Assembly: GCA_009379895.1 (NCBI GenBank)
Contig: WHSW01000004.1
Span: forward strand, 1 to 55,234
Source: Solirubrobacterales bacterium
GTDB taxonomy: Bacteria; Actinomycetota; Thermoleophilia; Solirubrobacterales; 70-9
Direction: 5' to 3'
Length of the DNA: 55,234 nt
Positions 17,734 through 26,436 of the stretch are shown here, piece by piece; the stretch's first letter is position 1, and each line of letters starts with the position of its first letter. The translations under genes were made by a program, and so were the position numbers. The notes beneath the pieces were generated by a model. It was not told the DNA's origin and ran no database searches. It saw only the letters and a program-made list of their open reading frames with translations.

Positions 17734-20060
17734 GGAGCAAGCAGACACGACAAATCAAGCTCGGGCCCCGCTCGCCGGCGCTGGTGGTGAGCTGCGCGCT
17801 CGGGGTCCTGGTCGGCCTCGCCGTCGTCGTCCCCAATGGCGCCCAGGCGGCCACCGCCGGCGACCTCGACACGAGCTTCGGCGGCGACGGGAAGGTCACG
17901 TTCGACGTCTTCGGCGGCGTCGATGACGCCGCCAACGCGGTCGCGATCCAGGCCGACGGCAAGATCGTCGCCGCCGGCTCGTGGTGCGGGTTCGGCGCCG
18001 GATGCACGACCCGCGGCTTCGCGCTTGCCCGCTTCGATGCGGACGGCTCGCTCGACGCCTCGTTCGGGGTCAATGGCAGGGCCCTGGTCACCTTCCCCAA
18101 CGGACCCGCCGAGGCAGCGGGCGTGGCGATCCAGCCCGACGGCAAGATCGTCGCCGCCGGCTGGCGCGACGACGACGACGGCGTCGACGACGCCGACTTC
18201 GCGCTCGTTCGCCTCGAGCCCGACGGTGAGCTCGACCCGAGCTTCTCGGGCGACGGCAAGCTGATCACGAGCTTCGGCGGGCATGACGTCGGGCACGCGC
18301 TCGCGATCCAGGCGGATGGCGGGATCGTCGTCGCGGGAGAGCATTGGAGCGGCGACGACGGCGACTTCGCCCTCGCCCGCTACAACGAGAACGGGGCGCT
18401 CGATGCCTCCTTCGACGGGGACGGCAGGGTGACGACGGGCTTCGACAGCGATGGGGACGAGGCCTACGCAGTCGCGATCCAGGCCGACGGGCAGATCGTC
18501 GCGGCGGGCCACAGCCTGGACGACTGCGATTTCGGCGAGGTCTGTATCGATCACGATTTCACCCTCGCCCGTTACAACCGGAACGGGACCCTCGACATCT
18601 CCTTCTCGGGCGACGGCAAGGTCGCCGTGGGCCTCGGCGAGCAGGACATCGCCTACGCGGTCGCGATCCAGGCCGACGGCAGGATCGTCGCCGCCGGGGG
18701 TGCCGGCGGATTCGCCGCCTTTGGGGATTTCGCGCTCGCGCGCTTCAACCCGAACGGCTCGCTCGACGCCTCGCTCGATGGCGACGGCAAGCTGACGACG
18801 GACTTCGGCAGCGCCTACGACCGCGCCGGTGGGATGGCGATTCAGGCCGACGGCAAGATCGTCGCCGCCGGGCGCTTTGGAACCTCAGAGCTCGCCCTCG
18901 CCCGCTACCACCCGAGTGGTGTGCTGGACAGCACCTTCTCCGGCGACGGCAGGTTGACGACCGACTTCGGCCAGTTCGACTACGCCGGGGCGGTCGCGAT
19001 CCAGGCCGACGGCAAGATCGTCGCCGCGGGCACCACGCGCGGCTCCGAGTCCGCCGACGACGGCGACATCGCCCTCGCGCGCTACCACGGGGTCATCGAC
19101 GACACCCCGCCCGAGACGACGATCACCGCGGGGCCATCCGCACTCACCAACGATCCGACGCCCACCTTCGGCTTCGAGTCCAGCGAGCCGGGGTCGACGT
19201 TCCGCTGCAGCCTCGACGGCGCCGTTTACTCGCCCTGCGACTCGCCCCACACCACGGCCGCGCTCGCCGACGGGGCGCACACCCTCCGCGTGCGGGCGAT
19301 CGACGGCGCAGGCAATATCGAACCGGACCCGGCCGAGCGCGGCTTCACGGTCGACACCACTCCCCCGAACACGATCATCGACTCGGGGCCCGCGGGGACG
19401 ACCGCCGACCGGACGCCGACCTTCGCCTTCCGCTCCAGCGAGGCGGACTCGAGCTTCCGGTGCAGGGTCGACGGCGCCGGGTTCGCGCCCTGCGCCTCGC
19501 CCCACACCACGGCCGCGCTCGCCGCAGGGGAGCACATCTTCCGCGTGCGGGCGATCGACGAGCCCGGCAACTCCGATCCGACCCCGGCCAGGCGCGCCTT
19601 CACGGTTGATACGGGCGGCCCGATCGACGATCCCGAGGATCCGCCGGCCTCCGGCCCAGATGACGGCGCCGGTCCCTCGGCAGCGGCCCTCGCCCAAGAC
19701 ACGACGGTCTCGATCCAGGTCCGCGGCAGGCGTCTGAAGCTCAGGCAGGACCGCCGCGCGGTCCTCCGGCTCGCCTGCCCGCCAACCGAGGTCTCGCCCC
19801 CGTGCACGGGCGACCTCAGGTTGAGGACGGCCATGAAGGTCGGCTATCGCGGCAAGACGCGCAGGCTGACCCTGGCCAGGGGCGGTTACTCGATCGGCGC
19901 CGGCGAGACGCGGGCGGTGAAGCCGCGGCTCTCGAGGAGGAAGGCGAAGCTGGTCCACACGAGCCGCAAGGCCCGCAAGGTGAAGGCGATCATCCGGGCC
20001 TCCGACGGGGCGGGCAACACGGCGCTGGTCACGGCGCGGGTGAGGTTGAAGCCGGCGTGA
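17730..20060 (+). CDS. secreted delta-60 repeat protein (seven repeats) with Ig-like domains
   Basis: A 776-residue exported protein. An N-terminal signal (SPALVVSCALGVLVGLAVVV, cleavage probably after GAQA) is followed by seven delta-60 repeats of about 55-65 residues (about 43-453), each with LDxSFsGDGKvttdF, VAIQADGKIVAAG and FALARYnxdG. Seven copies fit a single beta-propeller. Residues about 458-545 and 546-628 are two Ig-like repeats (PPETTITAGPS ... ADGAHTLRVRAIDGAGN). A Ser/Pro-rich linker leads to a basic C-terminal beta domain (650-776). GTG at 17730 is preceded by GAGGAGGAA. Role unknown; probably cell-surface. Confidence 0.88.
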   Translation: MRSKQTRQIKLGPRSPALVVSCALGVLVGLAVVVPNGAQAATAGDLDTSFGGDGKVTFDVFGGVDDAANAVAIQADGKIVAAGSWCGFGAGCTTRGFALARFDADGSLDASFGVNGRALVTFPNGPAEAAGVAIQPDGKIVAAGWRDDDDGVDDADFALVRLEPDGELDPSFSGDGKLITSFGGHDVGHALAIQADGGIVVAGEHWSGDDGDFALARYNENGALDASFDGDGRVTTGFDSDGDEAYAVAIQADGQIVAAGHSLDDCDFGEVCIDHDFTLARYNRNGTLDISFSGDGKVAVGLGEQDIAYAVAIQADGRIVAAGGAGGFAAFGDFALARFNPNGSLDASLDGDGKLTTDFGSAYDRAGGMAIQADGKIVAAGRFGTSELALARYHPSGVLDSTFSGDGRLTTDFGQFDYAGAVAIQADGKIVAAGTTRGSESADDGDIALARYHGVIDDTPPETTITAGPSALTNDPTPTFGFESSEPGSTFRCSLDGAVYSPCDSPHTTAALADGAHTLRVRAIDGAGNIEPDPAERGFTVDTTPPNTIIDSGPAGTTADRTPTFAFRSSEADSSFRCRVDGAGFAPCASPHTTAALAAGEHIFRVRAIDEPGNSDPTPARRAFTVDTGGPIDDPEDPPASGPDDGAGPSAAALAQDTTVSIQVRGRRLKLRQDRRAVLRLACPPTEVSPPCTGDLRLRTAMKVGYRGKTRRLTLARGGYSIGAGETRAVKPRLSRRKAKLVHTSRKARKVKAIIRASDGAGNTALVTARVRLKPA

Positions 20061-20135
20061 GCGCGCCGGGTCGGTAGGTGCGCGGCAGCCGCTCATCGAC
20101 GCGGTCCAGCGGCGCGAGACAGAAAGGACGATTCG

Positions 20136-20951
20136 ATGAGACGGATTGAGATCGACCGGCCCTCGCCCGCCCTGGTGGTGAGCTGCGTGGCGCTGTTCGT
20201 GGGGCTCTCGGGGACCGCGGTGGCCCTCAACGCCAACAGCGTCGGCTCGAAGGAGCTGAAGCGAAGCGCGGTCAAGTCCAAGCACGTAAAGAACAACAAC
20301 CTGAAATCCAAGGACCTCAGGAACGGCAAGGCCGTGACCGGCGCGGACGTCGTCGACGACAGCCTCCAGGGCGCCGACATCGACGAGTCGACACTCAACG
20401 TCGGTCAGGGCGGCGGCTCGCCCACCGGACCGGCCGGCGGCAGCCTCGCCGGCCAGTACCCCAACCCGGGCCTGGCGCCGGGCAGCGTCGGCAGCGAGGA
20501 GCTCGCCGACGACGCCGTCAACTCGGCGAAGGTCGCCGACGGGACGCTGACCGGCGGCGACGTCCTCGACGGCTCGCTGGACGGCGGCGATGTCGCCAAC
20601 CAGGGCCTGACCGGCCAGGACGTCGCCGACGGCACCCTCGGCGCCGTCGATCTCGATGCAAACTCGGTCGACAGCGGCGAGATCGTCAACGGCGCGGTCC
20701 ACGCGGCCGACCTGGGACCCATGGTCGTGCGGACCGACGGATTCGCCGTCCCTGCTGGAAGCGGTGGCGTGTTCGTCAACTGTCCCGCGGCGGAGACGAG
20801 GATCTCGGGCGGAGCGGTGCTGCCCGCCGGCAACAACCGTGGGCTGCAGTCGACGTTCCCGAACGGCGTCAACGGCTGGACCTCGATCATCCGAAACAAC
20901 ACGGGCGCCGATCTCAACGTGACGGCATACGTGCTCTGCCTGCGGGGCTGA
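20136..20951 (+). CDS. secreted repeat protein with SPALVVS-type signal
   Basis: A 271-residue protein of unknown function. It begins with a signal-like segment PSPALVVSCVALFVGLSGTAVAL that closely resembles that of the upstream delta-60 gene. A low-complexity repeat region (about 33-190) consists of short units such as NSVGSKELKRSAVKSKHVK, GADVVDDSLQGADIDEST and GGDVLDGSLDGGDVANQGLT, reminiscent of pentapeptide-like beta-helices. A C-terminal beta domain of about 70 residues holds two cysteines (FVNCPAAE and YVLCLRG) that could form a disulfide. Such proteins are common in Solirubrobacterales. ATG at 20136 follows AGAAAGGA. Probably a cell-surface structural protein. Confidence 0.75.
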   Translation: MRRIEIDRPSPALVVSCVALFVGLSGTAVALNANSVGSKELKRSAVKSKHVKNNNLKSKDLRNGKAVTGADVVDDSLQGADIDESTLNVGQGGGSPTGPAGGSLAGQYPNPGLAPGSVGSEELADDAVNSAKVADGTLTGGDVLDGSLDGGDVANQGLTGQDVADGTLGAVDLDANSVDSGEIVNGAVHAADLGPMVVRTDGFAVPAGSGGVFVNCPAAETRISGGAVLPAGNNRGLQSTFPNGVNGWTSIIRNNTGADLNVTAYVLCLRG

Positions 20952-20956
20952 CTGGC

Positions 20957-21604
20957 TCAGTAGGCCCGCGGTCGCTCGCCGACCCGCCCGATCCAGGCGC
21001 GAAGATTGGGGTGATCCTCGCCGAGCGGCTGGCGCTCGGCGAGGATGCGATGAAAGAGCTCGTCGTCGGCCGGATCGCGCCCGGCCGTGTATTTGAGGAA
21101 CGGATAGGCGACGCAGTCGGCGGCGGAGAAGTTACCGAACAGGTACTCGCGCCCCTCGAGCAGGCGCTCGAGCAGGTCGAGGTGCGACCGCATCCGCGCG
21201 CCGAGGCGGTCGAGCAGCGCGCGGTCCGGCTCAACTCCCTCGCGCTCCCCGCGCTCGAGCTCGGCCTCGATCGCGTTGGGAGGCTCCTTGTAGGCGCGCT
21301 CGAACCAGTCGATGAACAGATCGAGCTCGGCCCGGCGCGCCGCCGGAACGGGAAACAGCCGCGGCTCGGGGTTGCGCCGCTCGAGATGGCGGATGATCGC
21401 CACCGAGTCGCTGACCACCTCGCCGGCGTCCTCGATCACCGGCACCAGCCCCTGGCCGCTGATCGCCTGCACCGGCCCGCGGTTTGAGTACTCGATCAGC
21501 ACCGACTGCGCGCCGATGTCCTTGTGGGCGAGCGCCAACCCGACCCGCTCGCAGTTCGTCGACCACTCCGCCCGGTAGAGGCGGATCGACGGGCCACCCG
21601 CCAT
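20957..21604 (-). CDS. glutathione S-transferase-like protein
   Basis: A 215-residue two-domain GST-fold protein. The thioredoxin-like half starts IRLYRAEWSTNCERVGLALAHKDI, continues VPVIEDAGEVVSDSVAIIRHLE with the glutathione-contacting Glu/Asp-Ser pair, and leads to a helical half ending NFSAADCVAYPFLKY. Actinobacteria mostly lack glutathione, so the natural thiol or substrate is uncertain. Its end is 5 bp from the convergent secreted protein gene. It lies 22 bp downstream of the aminotransferase gene on the same strand and is probably cotranscribed with it. Confidence 0.85.
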   Translation of the reverse strand: MAGGPSIRLYRAEWSTNCERVGLALAHKDIGAQSVLIEYSNRGPVQAISGQGLVPVIEDAGEVVSDSVAIIRHLERRNPEPRLFPVPAARRAELDLFIDWFERAYKEPPNAIEAELERGEREGVEPDRALLDRLGARMRSHLDLLERLLEGREYLFGNFSAADCVAYPFLKYTAGRDPADDELFHRILAERQPLGEDHPNLRAWIGRVGERPRAY

Positions 21605-21626
21605 CGGCGGCGAGGACCGCGCCGGC

Positions 21627-23018
21627 TCAGCCCGCGGTGACGTCGCGGGCGAACGCCTCGAGGGCGTCCGCGAAGACCCGCAGGTCGTCCTCGGAGTGGG
21701 CGATCGAGATCGTCCACTCCTCCTCGACCCCCGGCGTCATGAAGACGCCGTGGTTCATGTGGTAGAGCCAGGCCAGGGTCGAGAGCTCGGCATCGACCTT
21801 GGTCAGGTAGTCGCGGAACTCGCGCAGGGGCTCGCGGGCGAAGACCACGCAGCCCTTGGCGCCCAGGCCCTCGGTGTAGCAGGGCAGCCCGTAGCGCTCG
21901 ATGATCGAGTCGCAGGCCCCCCGCAGCCACTCGTTCGCGCTCTCGAGCTGGGCGTATGCGTCGTCGGTCAGGACCTCGATCAGGGTCGCCTCGGCGGCGG
22001 CCATAACCAGCGGGTTGCCGTTGAAGGTCCCGTACTGGTGGACCCGGCCGTCCGCGACCGCGGCGGCGACCTCGTCGGTCATCCCGATCGCGCCGCCGGG
22101 GTAGCCCCCGCAGACGGCCTTGGCGAGGGTGATCATGTCGGGCTCGACGCCGAATCTCCGCGTCGCCCCGCCGCGAGCGATCGTGGCGCCCGTCTTGACC
22201 TCGTCGAAGATCAGCTGCACGCCGTGGGCGGTACAGAGCTCGCGGACGCGCTCCAGATAGCCCTCGACGGGCGGGATGATGTTGATGTTCATCATCGCCG
22301 GCTCCATGATCAGTCCGGCGACCTCGCCGTCGAGCTTCGCGAGCACGCTCTCGAGTGCTCCAGCGTCATTGAACGGGACCGCCCGGGTGAGCTCGGTCAG
22401 CGCCAGCGGATAGCCCTCGCCGTAGGGGACCGAGCGCGGGTCGTCGCGCTCGCCGAGCGCCTCGAGCGGCGGGTAGACCGAGACCATGACCGCGTCGTGA
22501 TGGCCGTGGTAGGAGCCCTCGATCTTGAGGAGCACGTCGCGCCCGGTGACCCCGCGGGCCAGATGCACGGCGTCCATCGTCGACTCGGTGCCCGAGTTGG
22601 TGAAGCGCCACTGGGGCAGCCCGAAGCGGTCGACCAGCTCCTCGGCGACGACGATCGAGCCGTCGGTCGGCGCGGCGAAGTGGGTGCCCAGATCGACGCG
22701 GGCCTTGACCGCGGCACCGACGGTCGGGTTGGCGTGGCCGATGGCCATCACGCCGAAGCCGTTGTGGAAGTCGACATACTCGTGGCCGTCGACGTCCCAG
22801 ACCCGCGCGCCCTGCCCGCGTTCGAGGTAGACCGGCCAGGGGTCGTTCTCCTGGAAGGAGGACGGGACGCCCCCCGGCATCACCTTGACCCCGCGCTCGT
22901 AGCGCTGCTTGGAGCGGGGGGTGCGGTCGGCGAGCTTGGCGAGCTCGCGCTCGGTCAGCTCGGCGATGCGCTCGCGGTTGATCTCCGACGTGCCTTCGGT
23001 ACTGGTCTCGACGGTCAT
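21627..23018 (-). CDS. PLP-dependent class III aminotransferase, glutamate-1-semialdehyde aminomutase-like
   Basis: A 463-residue fold-type I PLP enzyme. Family motifs include YVDFHNGFGVMAIGHANP, RFTNSGTEST for cofactor phosphate binding, KIEGSYHGHHDAVMV, the PLP-ring Asp in LIFDEVKTGAT and the Schiff-base Lys in MITLAKAVCGGYPGGAIG. The 50-residue N-terminal extension (residues 1-50) and the absence of nearby heme genes argue against a true HemL; an amino-acid or aminoketone transaminase is more likely. ATG at 23018 was chosen. The partner substrate is not shown. Confidence 0.85.
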   Translation of the reverse strand: MTVETSTEGTSEINRERIAELTERELAKLADRTPRSKQRYERGVKVMPGGVPSSFQENDPWPVYLERGQGARVWDVDGHEYVDFHNGFGVMAIGHANPTVGAAVKARVDLGTHFAAPTDGSIVVAEELVDRFGLPQWRFTNSGTESTMDAVHLARGVTGRDVLLKIEGSYHGHHDAVMVSVYPPLEALGERDDPRSVPYGEGYPLALTELTRAVPFNDAGALESVLAKLDGEVAGLIMEPAMMNINIIPPVEGYLERVRELCTAHGVQLIFDEVKTGATIARGGATRRFGVEPDMITLAKAVCGGYPGGAIGMTDEVAAAVADGRVHQYGTFNGNPLVMAAAEATLIEVLTDDAYAQLESANEWLRGACDSIIERYGLPCYTEGLGAKGCVVFAREPLREFRDYLTKVDAELSTLAWLYHMNHGVFMTPGVEEEWTISIAHSEDDLRVFADALEAFARDVTAG

Positions 23019-23091
23019 CTGCGCAGCGTACCCGCACCCGGCGGGCCGCTTCGTCCAACGACCGCGCGCCGGTTGCGCCGAGGCGGACGGC

Positions 23092-23559
23092 TCATGCCGG
23101 CGCCGCCTCGTCGGCGAGCAGGCGCTGCCAGATCGCACCGAGCTCCTCGATCTCGTCGGGTGCGAGCCTGGAGATGAAATGGCGGCGGACGCCCGCGAGG
23201 TGGGCGGGGCGGGCGGCGGCGAGCTTGTCGCGACCCGCGGGGGTGAGGTAGGCGTACAGCCCGCGCCCGTCGTTCTCGCAGCGCCGCCGGCCGATCAAGC
23301 CCTGGCGCTCGAGCCGGTCGGCGAGCCTGGTGATGCCGCTGCGGCTGAGCAGCAGCCGGTCGGCGAGCTCGCCCATGCGCAGGTGCCCGCCGTCGGCGTC
23401 GCCGAGGTACATGAGCACCTCGTAGGAGGTCAGCGGCAGGCCGTGGTCGCGCTCGAGCTCGGCGTCGAGGCGCGCCAGCAGCCGACTGTGGGCCGCGAGC
23501 ATCCCCTTCCAGGCGGCCAGCTCTCGGGGCGCCAACGCGGTGGGAGACTGGGTGGACAC
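23092..23559 (-). CDS. MarR-family repressor (MhqR-like context)
   Basis: A 155-residue winged-helix regulator. The dimer helix PRELAAWKGMLAAHSRLLARLDAEL is followed by the core LTSYEVLMYLGDADGGHLRMGELADRL, the recognition helix SRSGITRLADRLERQGLI and the wing RRRCENDGRGLYAYLT. GTG at 23559 is chosen because longer forms run into the operator DNA. It diverges from a VOC dioxygenase and an esterase, the same trio as Bacillus mhqR-mhqO-mhqD, where the regulator senses quinones. A perfect 10-bp inverted repeat sits between the divergent genes. Confidence 0.88.
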   Translation of the reverse strand: MSTQSPTALAPRELAAWKGMLAAHSRLLARLDAELERDHGLPLTSYEVLMYLGDADGGHLRMGELADRLLLSRSGITRLADRLERQGLIGRRRCENDGRGLYAYLTPAGRDKLAAARPAHLAGVRRHFISRLAPDEIEELGAIWQRLLADEAAPA

Positions 23560-23584
23560 GCCGATCAGGTTAGCAGTGGTTGTA

Positions 23585-23611
23585 GACGCAACTACCTGAT
23601 ATAGTTGCGTC
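23585..23611. promoter_or_regulatory. MarR operator, perfect 10-bp inverted repeat
   Basis: GACGCAACTA-cctgata-TAGTTGCGTC is a perfect inverted repeat with a 7-bp spacer, placed 26 bp from the MarR start and 56 bp from the dioxygenase start. It contains a GATATA -10-like element. Length and placement are as expected for a MarR dimer site controlling both directions. Confidence 0.8.
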
Positions 23612-23666
23612 CGCAATCATTTCGAGGCGATCGAAGGACCGGTCGAATCGAAGCGGAGGGACAGCG

Positions 23667-24587
23667 ATGAAGCTCGAGGGAATCCACCACATCACCGCGA
23701 TCACCGGCGACGCGCAGCGCAACGTCGACTTCTACGCGGGGACGCTCGGGCTGCGCATGGTCAAGAAGACCGTCAACCAGGACCAGCCGAGCGTCTATCA
23801 CCTCTTCTACGCCGACGAGCGGGGCAGCGCCGGATCGGACATCACGTTCTTCGAGTTCCCGGATGCGGCGCGCGGGCGCCCCGGCGCCGGGATGGTCCAC
23901 CGGATCGGTTGGCGCGTCGGCTCGCCGGAGGCGCTCGACTTCTGGGTCGAGCGGCTGCGCGCCGCGGGGGCCGCGCCCGAGCGCGACTCAGACCGGCTGC
24001 GGTTCGCCGACCCCGAGGGTCTCGAGCACGAGCTGATCGTCGCCGAGACCGGCGACGAGCCCCTGAGCGCCGATCATCCCGAGATCCCGATCGAGCTCGC
24101 CTTGCAGGGCTTTCGCTCGGCCCGCGCTTACAGCGCCGACCCCGACCGCAGCACCGCGCTGCTCGCGGAGGCGCTCGGGTTCGAGCCGGTCGACGGCGTG
24201 TGGCAGGCTCGAGGCGAGCGCCGCGGCGGCCTCTGGCACTACGACGAGCCCCCGGCGCAGCCGGGCATCCAGGGCGCCGGCACCGTCCATCACATCGCCT
24301 GGGCGTCGGAGACGGACGAGCACGAGGCGTGGCGCGAGCGGGTGCTCGAGGGCGGCGCCCGCCCGACCCCGGTGATCGACCGGTTCTGGTTTCACTCGAT
24401 CTACTTTCGCGAGCCGAGCGGGGTTCTGTTCGAGATCGCGAGCCTGGGGCCCGGATTCGACGCCGATGAGGATCCCGAGCACCTCGGCGAGAAGCTCGTC
24501 CTGCCGCCGTTCCTCGAGGACCGACGCGCCGAGATCGAGGCGATCCTGACGCCGATCGAGAACCCGCGGCTCGCCGCTCGTCGATGA
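23667..24587 (+). CDS. VOC-family ring-cleaving dioxygenase-like protein (MhqO/MhqA type)
   Basis: A 306-residue protein with two vicinal-oxygen-chelate modules. The first starts EGIHHITAITGDAQRNVDFYAGTLGLRMVKKTVNQD, a segment highly characteristic of the MhqO/LinE-like family; the second holds TVHHIAWASETDEHEAWR and FREPSGVLFEIASLGPGF. Metal ligands His8 (HHITAI), His in TVHHIAW and Glu in LFEIAS are present. In Bacillus, MhqO homologues help detoxify quinones and other electrophiles. ATG at 23667 follows GGAGGGAC. Its stop overlaps the next ATG by 4 bases (ATGA), so the two products are translationally coupled. Confidence 0.92.
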   Translation: MKLEGIHHITAITGDAQRNVDFYAGTLGLRMVKKTVNQDQPSVYHLFYADERGSAGSDITFFEFPDAARGRPGAGMVHRIGWRVGSPEALDFWVERLRAAGAAPERDSDRLRFADPEGLEHELIVAETGDEPLSADHPEIPIELALQGFRSARAYSADPDRSTALLAEALGFEPVDGVWQARGERRGGLWHYDEPPAQPGIQGAGTVHHIAWASETDEHEAWRERVLEGGARPTPVIDRFWFHSIYFREPSGVLFEIASLGPGFDADEDPEHLGEKLVLPPFLEDRRAEIEAILTPIENPRLAARR

Positions 24588-25243
24588 GCGGCGAGGTCGT
24601 CCAGGTGCTGCGCGAGCCGGCGGGCGCGCCCGAGGGGGCGCTGGTCCTCAACCACGGCCGCGGCGCCGACGAGCGCGACCTGTTCGGGCTGCTCGACGAG
24701 CTCGATCCCGAGCGGCGCCTGCTCGGCGTGAGCACCGGCGCGCCGCTGACCGGGATCCCGCCCGGAGGGCGGCATTGGTACCTGGTCGAGCGGGTGGGCC
24801 ATCCGGACCGCGCCACGTTCCAGGCCAGCTACGAGCGCCTGACCGACTATCTCGACCGGCTGCTCGCCGAGCGGGGGATCGGCTGGGAGCGCACGGTGAT
24901 CGGCGGCTTCTCGATGGGCGCGGTGATGTCGTACGCGGTCGGGCTCGGCCCGGGCCGCCCCTCGCCCGCGGGGATCCTGGCGCTCAGCGGCTTCATCCCC
25001 ACGGTCGACGGCTGGCGGCCCGAGCTCGCCGGGCGGGGGTCGCTGCCGGTGCTGATCCACCACGGTCGCCGCGACCCCGTGATCGGCGTCGAGTTCGCCC
25101 ATCGAGCCCGCGACCTGCTCGTCGCCGGCGGGCTCGAGCCCGACTACCTCGAGACCGACGCCGCCCACTCGATTCCGCCCGAGGCGATCCCGCGGGCTCG
25201 GGCGCTGGTCGCCGCGGCGTCCGGCGCCCGGCTCGAGTCCTAA
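24584..25243 (+). CDS. carboxylesterase/phospholipase-like hydrolase (MhqD/YtpP-like)
   Basis: A 219-residue compact alpha/beta hydrolase. The triad is Ser110 in GGFSMGA, Asp164 in GRRDPVI and His195 in AAHSIPP; the oxyanion loop is LNHGRGADERDLFGLLDEL, typical of the acyl-protein thioesterase/MhqD branch. It overlaps the dioxygenase gene by ATGA and shares its regulation by the divergent MarR. In the MhqR regulon of Bacillus the homologous pair confers quinone resistance. The exact ester substrate is unknown. Confidence 0.9.
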   Translation: MSGEVVQVLREPAGAPEGALVLNHGRGADERDLFGLLDELDPERRLLGVSTGAPLTGIPPGGRHWYLVERVGHPDRATFQASYERLTDYLDRLLAERGIGWERTVIGGFSMGAVMSYAVGLGPGRPSPAGILALSGFIPTVDGWRPELAGRGSLPVLIHHGRRDPVIGVEFAHRARDLLVAGGLEPDYLETDAAHSIPPEAIPRARALVAAASGARLES

Positions 25244-25326
25244 ACCAGGCCGCCGATCTGCACGTCCGGGGCCGCGGCGCGGCGCGCCCGGCGAGGCCGA
25301 GGTGCGCGCCTGGCTAGCCTTGACGG

Positions 25327-26373
25327 GTGCCTTCGCTTCGTCTCATCGACGGCAGGGCGTCGGCCGGGGAGTCGGATCCGCCCTCGGCGTTCGACGTCCC
25401 GCTCGACGATGCGAGCCTCGACTCGCCCTCCGAGGCCGAGGCCCTGGACGCGTACTCGCGGGCGGTCTCGGGCGTTGCCGAGCGCCTGGCTCCCTCGGTG
25501 GCGAGCCTGCGGGTGCAGCGCCGCACGCGGCGCGGCCGGGTCCTGGCGGGCGCGGGGAGCGGTGTGGTGCTCACCCACGACGGCTTCATCCTCACCTCGG
25601 CGCACGTGGTCGAGGGCGCGGACGCGGGTGGGTCGGCCCGCTTCACCGACGGACGCGACCTGCGCTTCACCGTCACCGGCAGCGACTCGCTCTCCGACCT
25701 CGCCGTCCTGCGGGCCGAGGGCGCCGAGCTGACCCCGGCCGAGCTCGGCGACGCCGAGCGGCTGCACGTCGGCCAGCTCGTGGTCGCGATCGGCAACCCG
25801 AACGGGTTCGAGGGCTCGGTCACCGCGGGCGTCGTCTCGGCGCTCGGGCGCGCGCTGCCCGCCAGGGCGCGCGGCGCCGTGCGCGTGATCGACAACGTGA
25901 TCCAGACCGACGCGGCGCTCAACCCCGGCAACTCCGGCGGCGCGCTCGCCGACTCGCGCGGGCGGGTGGTCGGGGTCAACACCGCCGTCGCCGGCGTCGG
26001 GCTCGGCCTCGCGGTCCCGGTGAGCGCGACCACGCAGCGGATCATCGCCGCGCTGATCTCCGAGGGCCGGGTGCGGCGCGCCTACCTGGGCATCGCGGGC
26101 GGCCCCCGCCCGCTGCCGCCCCGGGCGCGCGCCGCGACCGGCGCCGAGCGCGGGGTGGAGGTGGTCGAGGTGCTCGCCGGGAGCCCGGCGGAGCGCGCGG
26201 GCCTGCGCGTCGGCGACGTCATCTTCGAGCTCGACGGGATCGCGATCGAGAGCGCCACCGACCTCCAGCGGCTGATGGTCGCCGAGCGGATCGGCAGCGC
26301 GACGGCCGCCCGTCTCGTCCGCGACGGGACGGCGCTCGAGCTGCGCATCGTCCCGGCCGAGCTCGAGATCTGA
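25327..26373 (+). CDS. HtrA/DegP-like S1C serine protease with PDZ domain, no export signal
   Basis: A 348-residue protease. The trypsin-like domain (about 45-255) has His93 in TSAHVVEG, Asp124 in SDLAVLR and Ser203 in GNSGGAL, so the triad is intact. One PDZ domain covers about 265-345 (GVEVVEVLAGSPAERAGLRVGDVIFELDG). Unlike most HtrA proteins there is no signal peptide or membrane anchor; the N-terminal 45 residues are acidic and Ser/Asp/Glu-rich, implying a cytoplasmic location. GTG at 25327. It may belong to the stress-response group with the preceding MarR-controlled genes, but 83 bp separate them. Confidence 0.92.
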   Translation: MPSLRLIDGRASAGESDPPSAFDVPLDDASLDSPSEAEALDAYSRAVSGVAERLAPSVASLRVQRRTRRGRVLAGAGSGVVLTHDGFILTSAHVVEGADAGGSARFTDGRDLRFTVTGSDSLSDLAVLRAEGAELTPAELGDAERLHVGQLVVAIGNPNGFEGSVTAGVVSALGRALPARARGAVRVIDNVIQTDAALNPGNSGGALADSRGRVVGVNTAVAGVGLGLAVPVSATTQRIIAALISEGRVRRAYLGIAGGPRPLPPRARAATGAERGVEVVEVLAGSPAERAGLRVGDVIFELDGIAIESATDLQRLMVAERIGSATAARLVRDGTALELRIVPAELEI

Positions 26374-26436
26374 CCGCGCCGGCTGCACGCGGCGAGTCGC
26401 GGCGGTTACGGGTCGGCAACCCCGACCGGATCTCGT

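Noticed and set aside
17860-19100. Regular DNA repeats, considered as a CRISPR array or minisatellite
   Set aside because: The periodicity of about 180 bp is coding and translates to delta-60 protein repeats; there are no short identical repeats with unique spacers.
21627-23018. A heme-pathway hemL gene
   Set aside because: The protein has an N-terminal extension, stands beside a GST-like gene and no other heme gene is in the window; a general aminotransferase call is safer.
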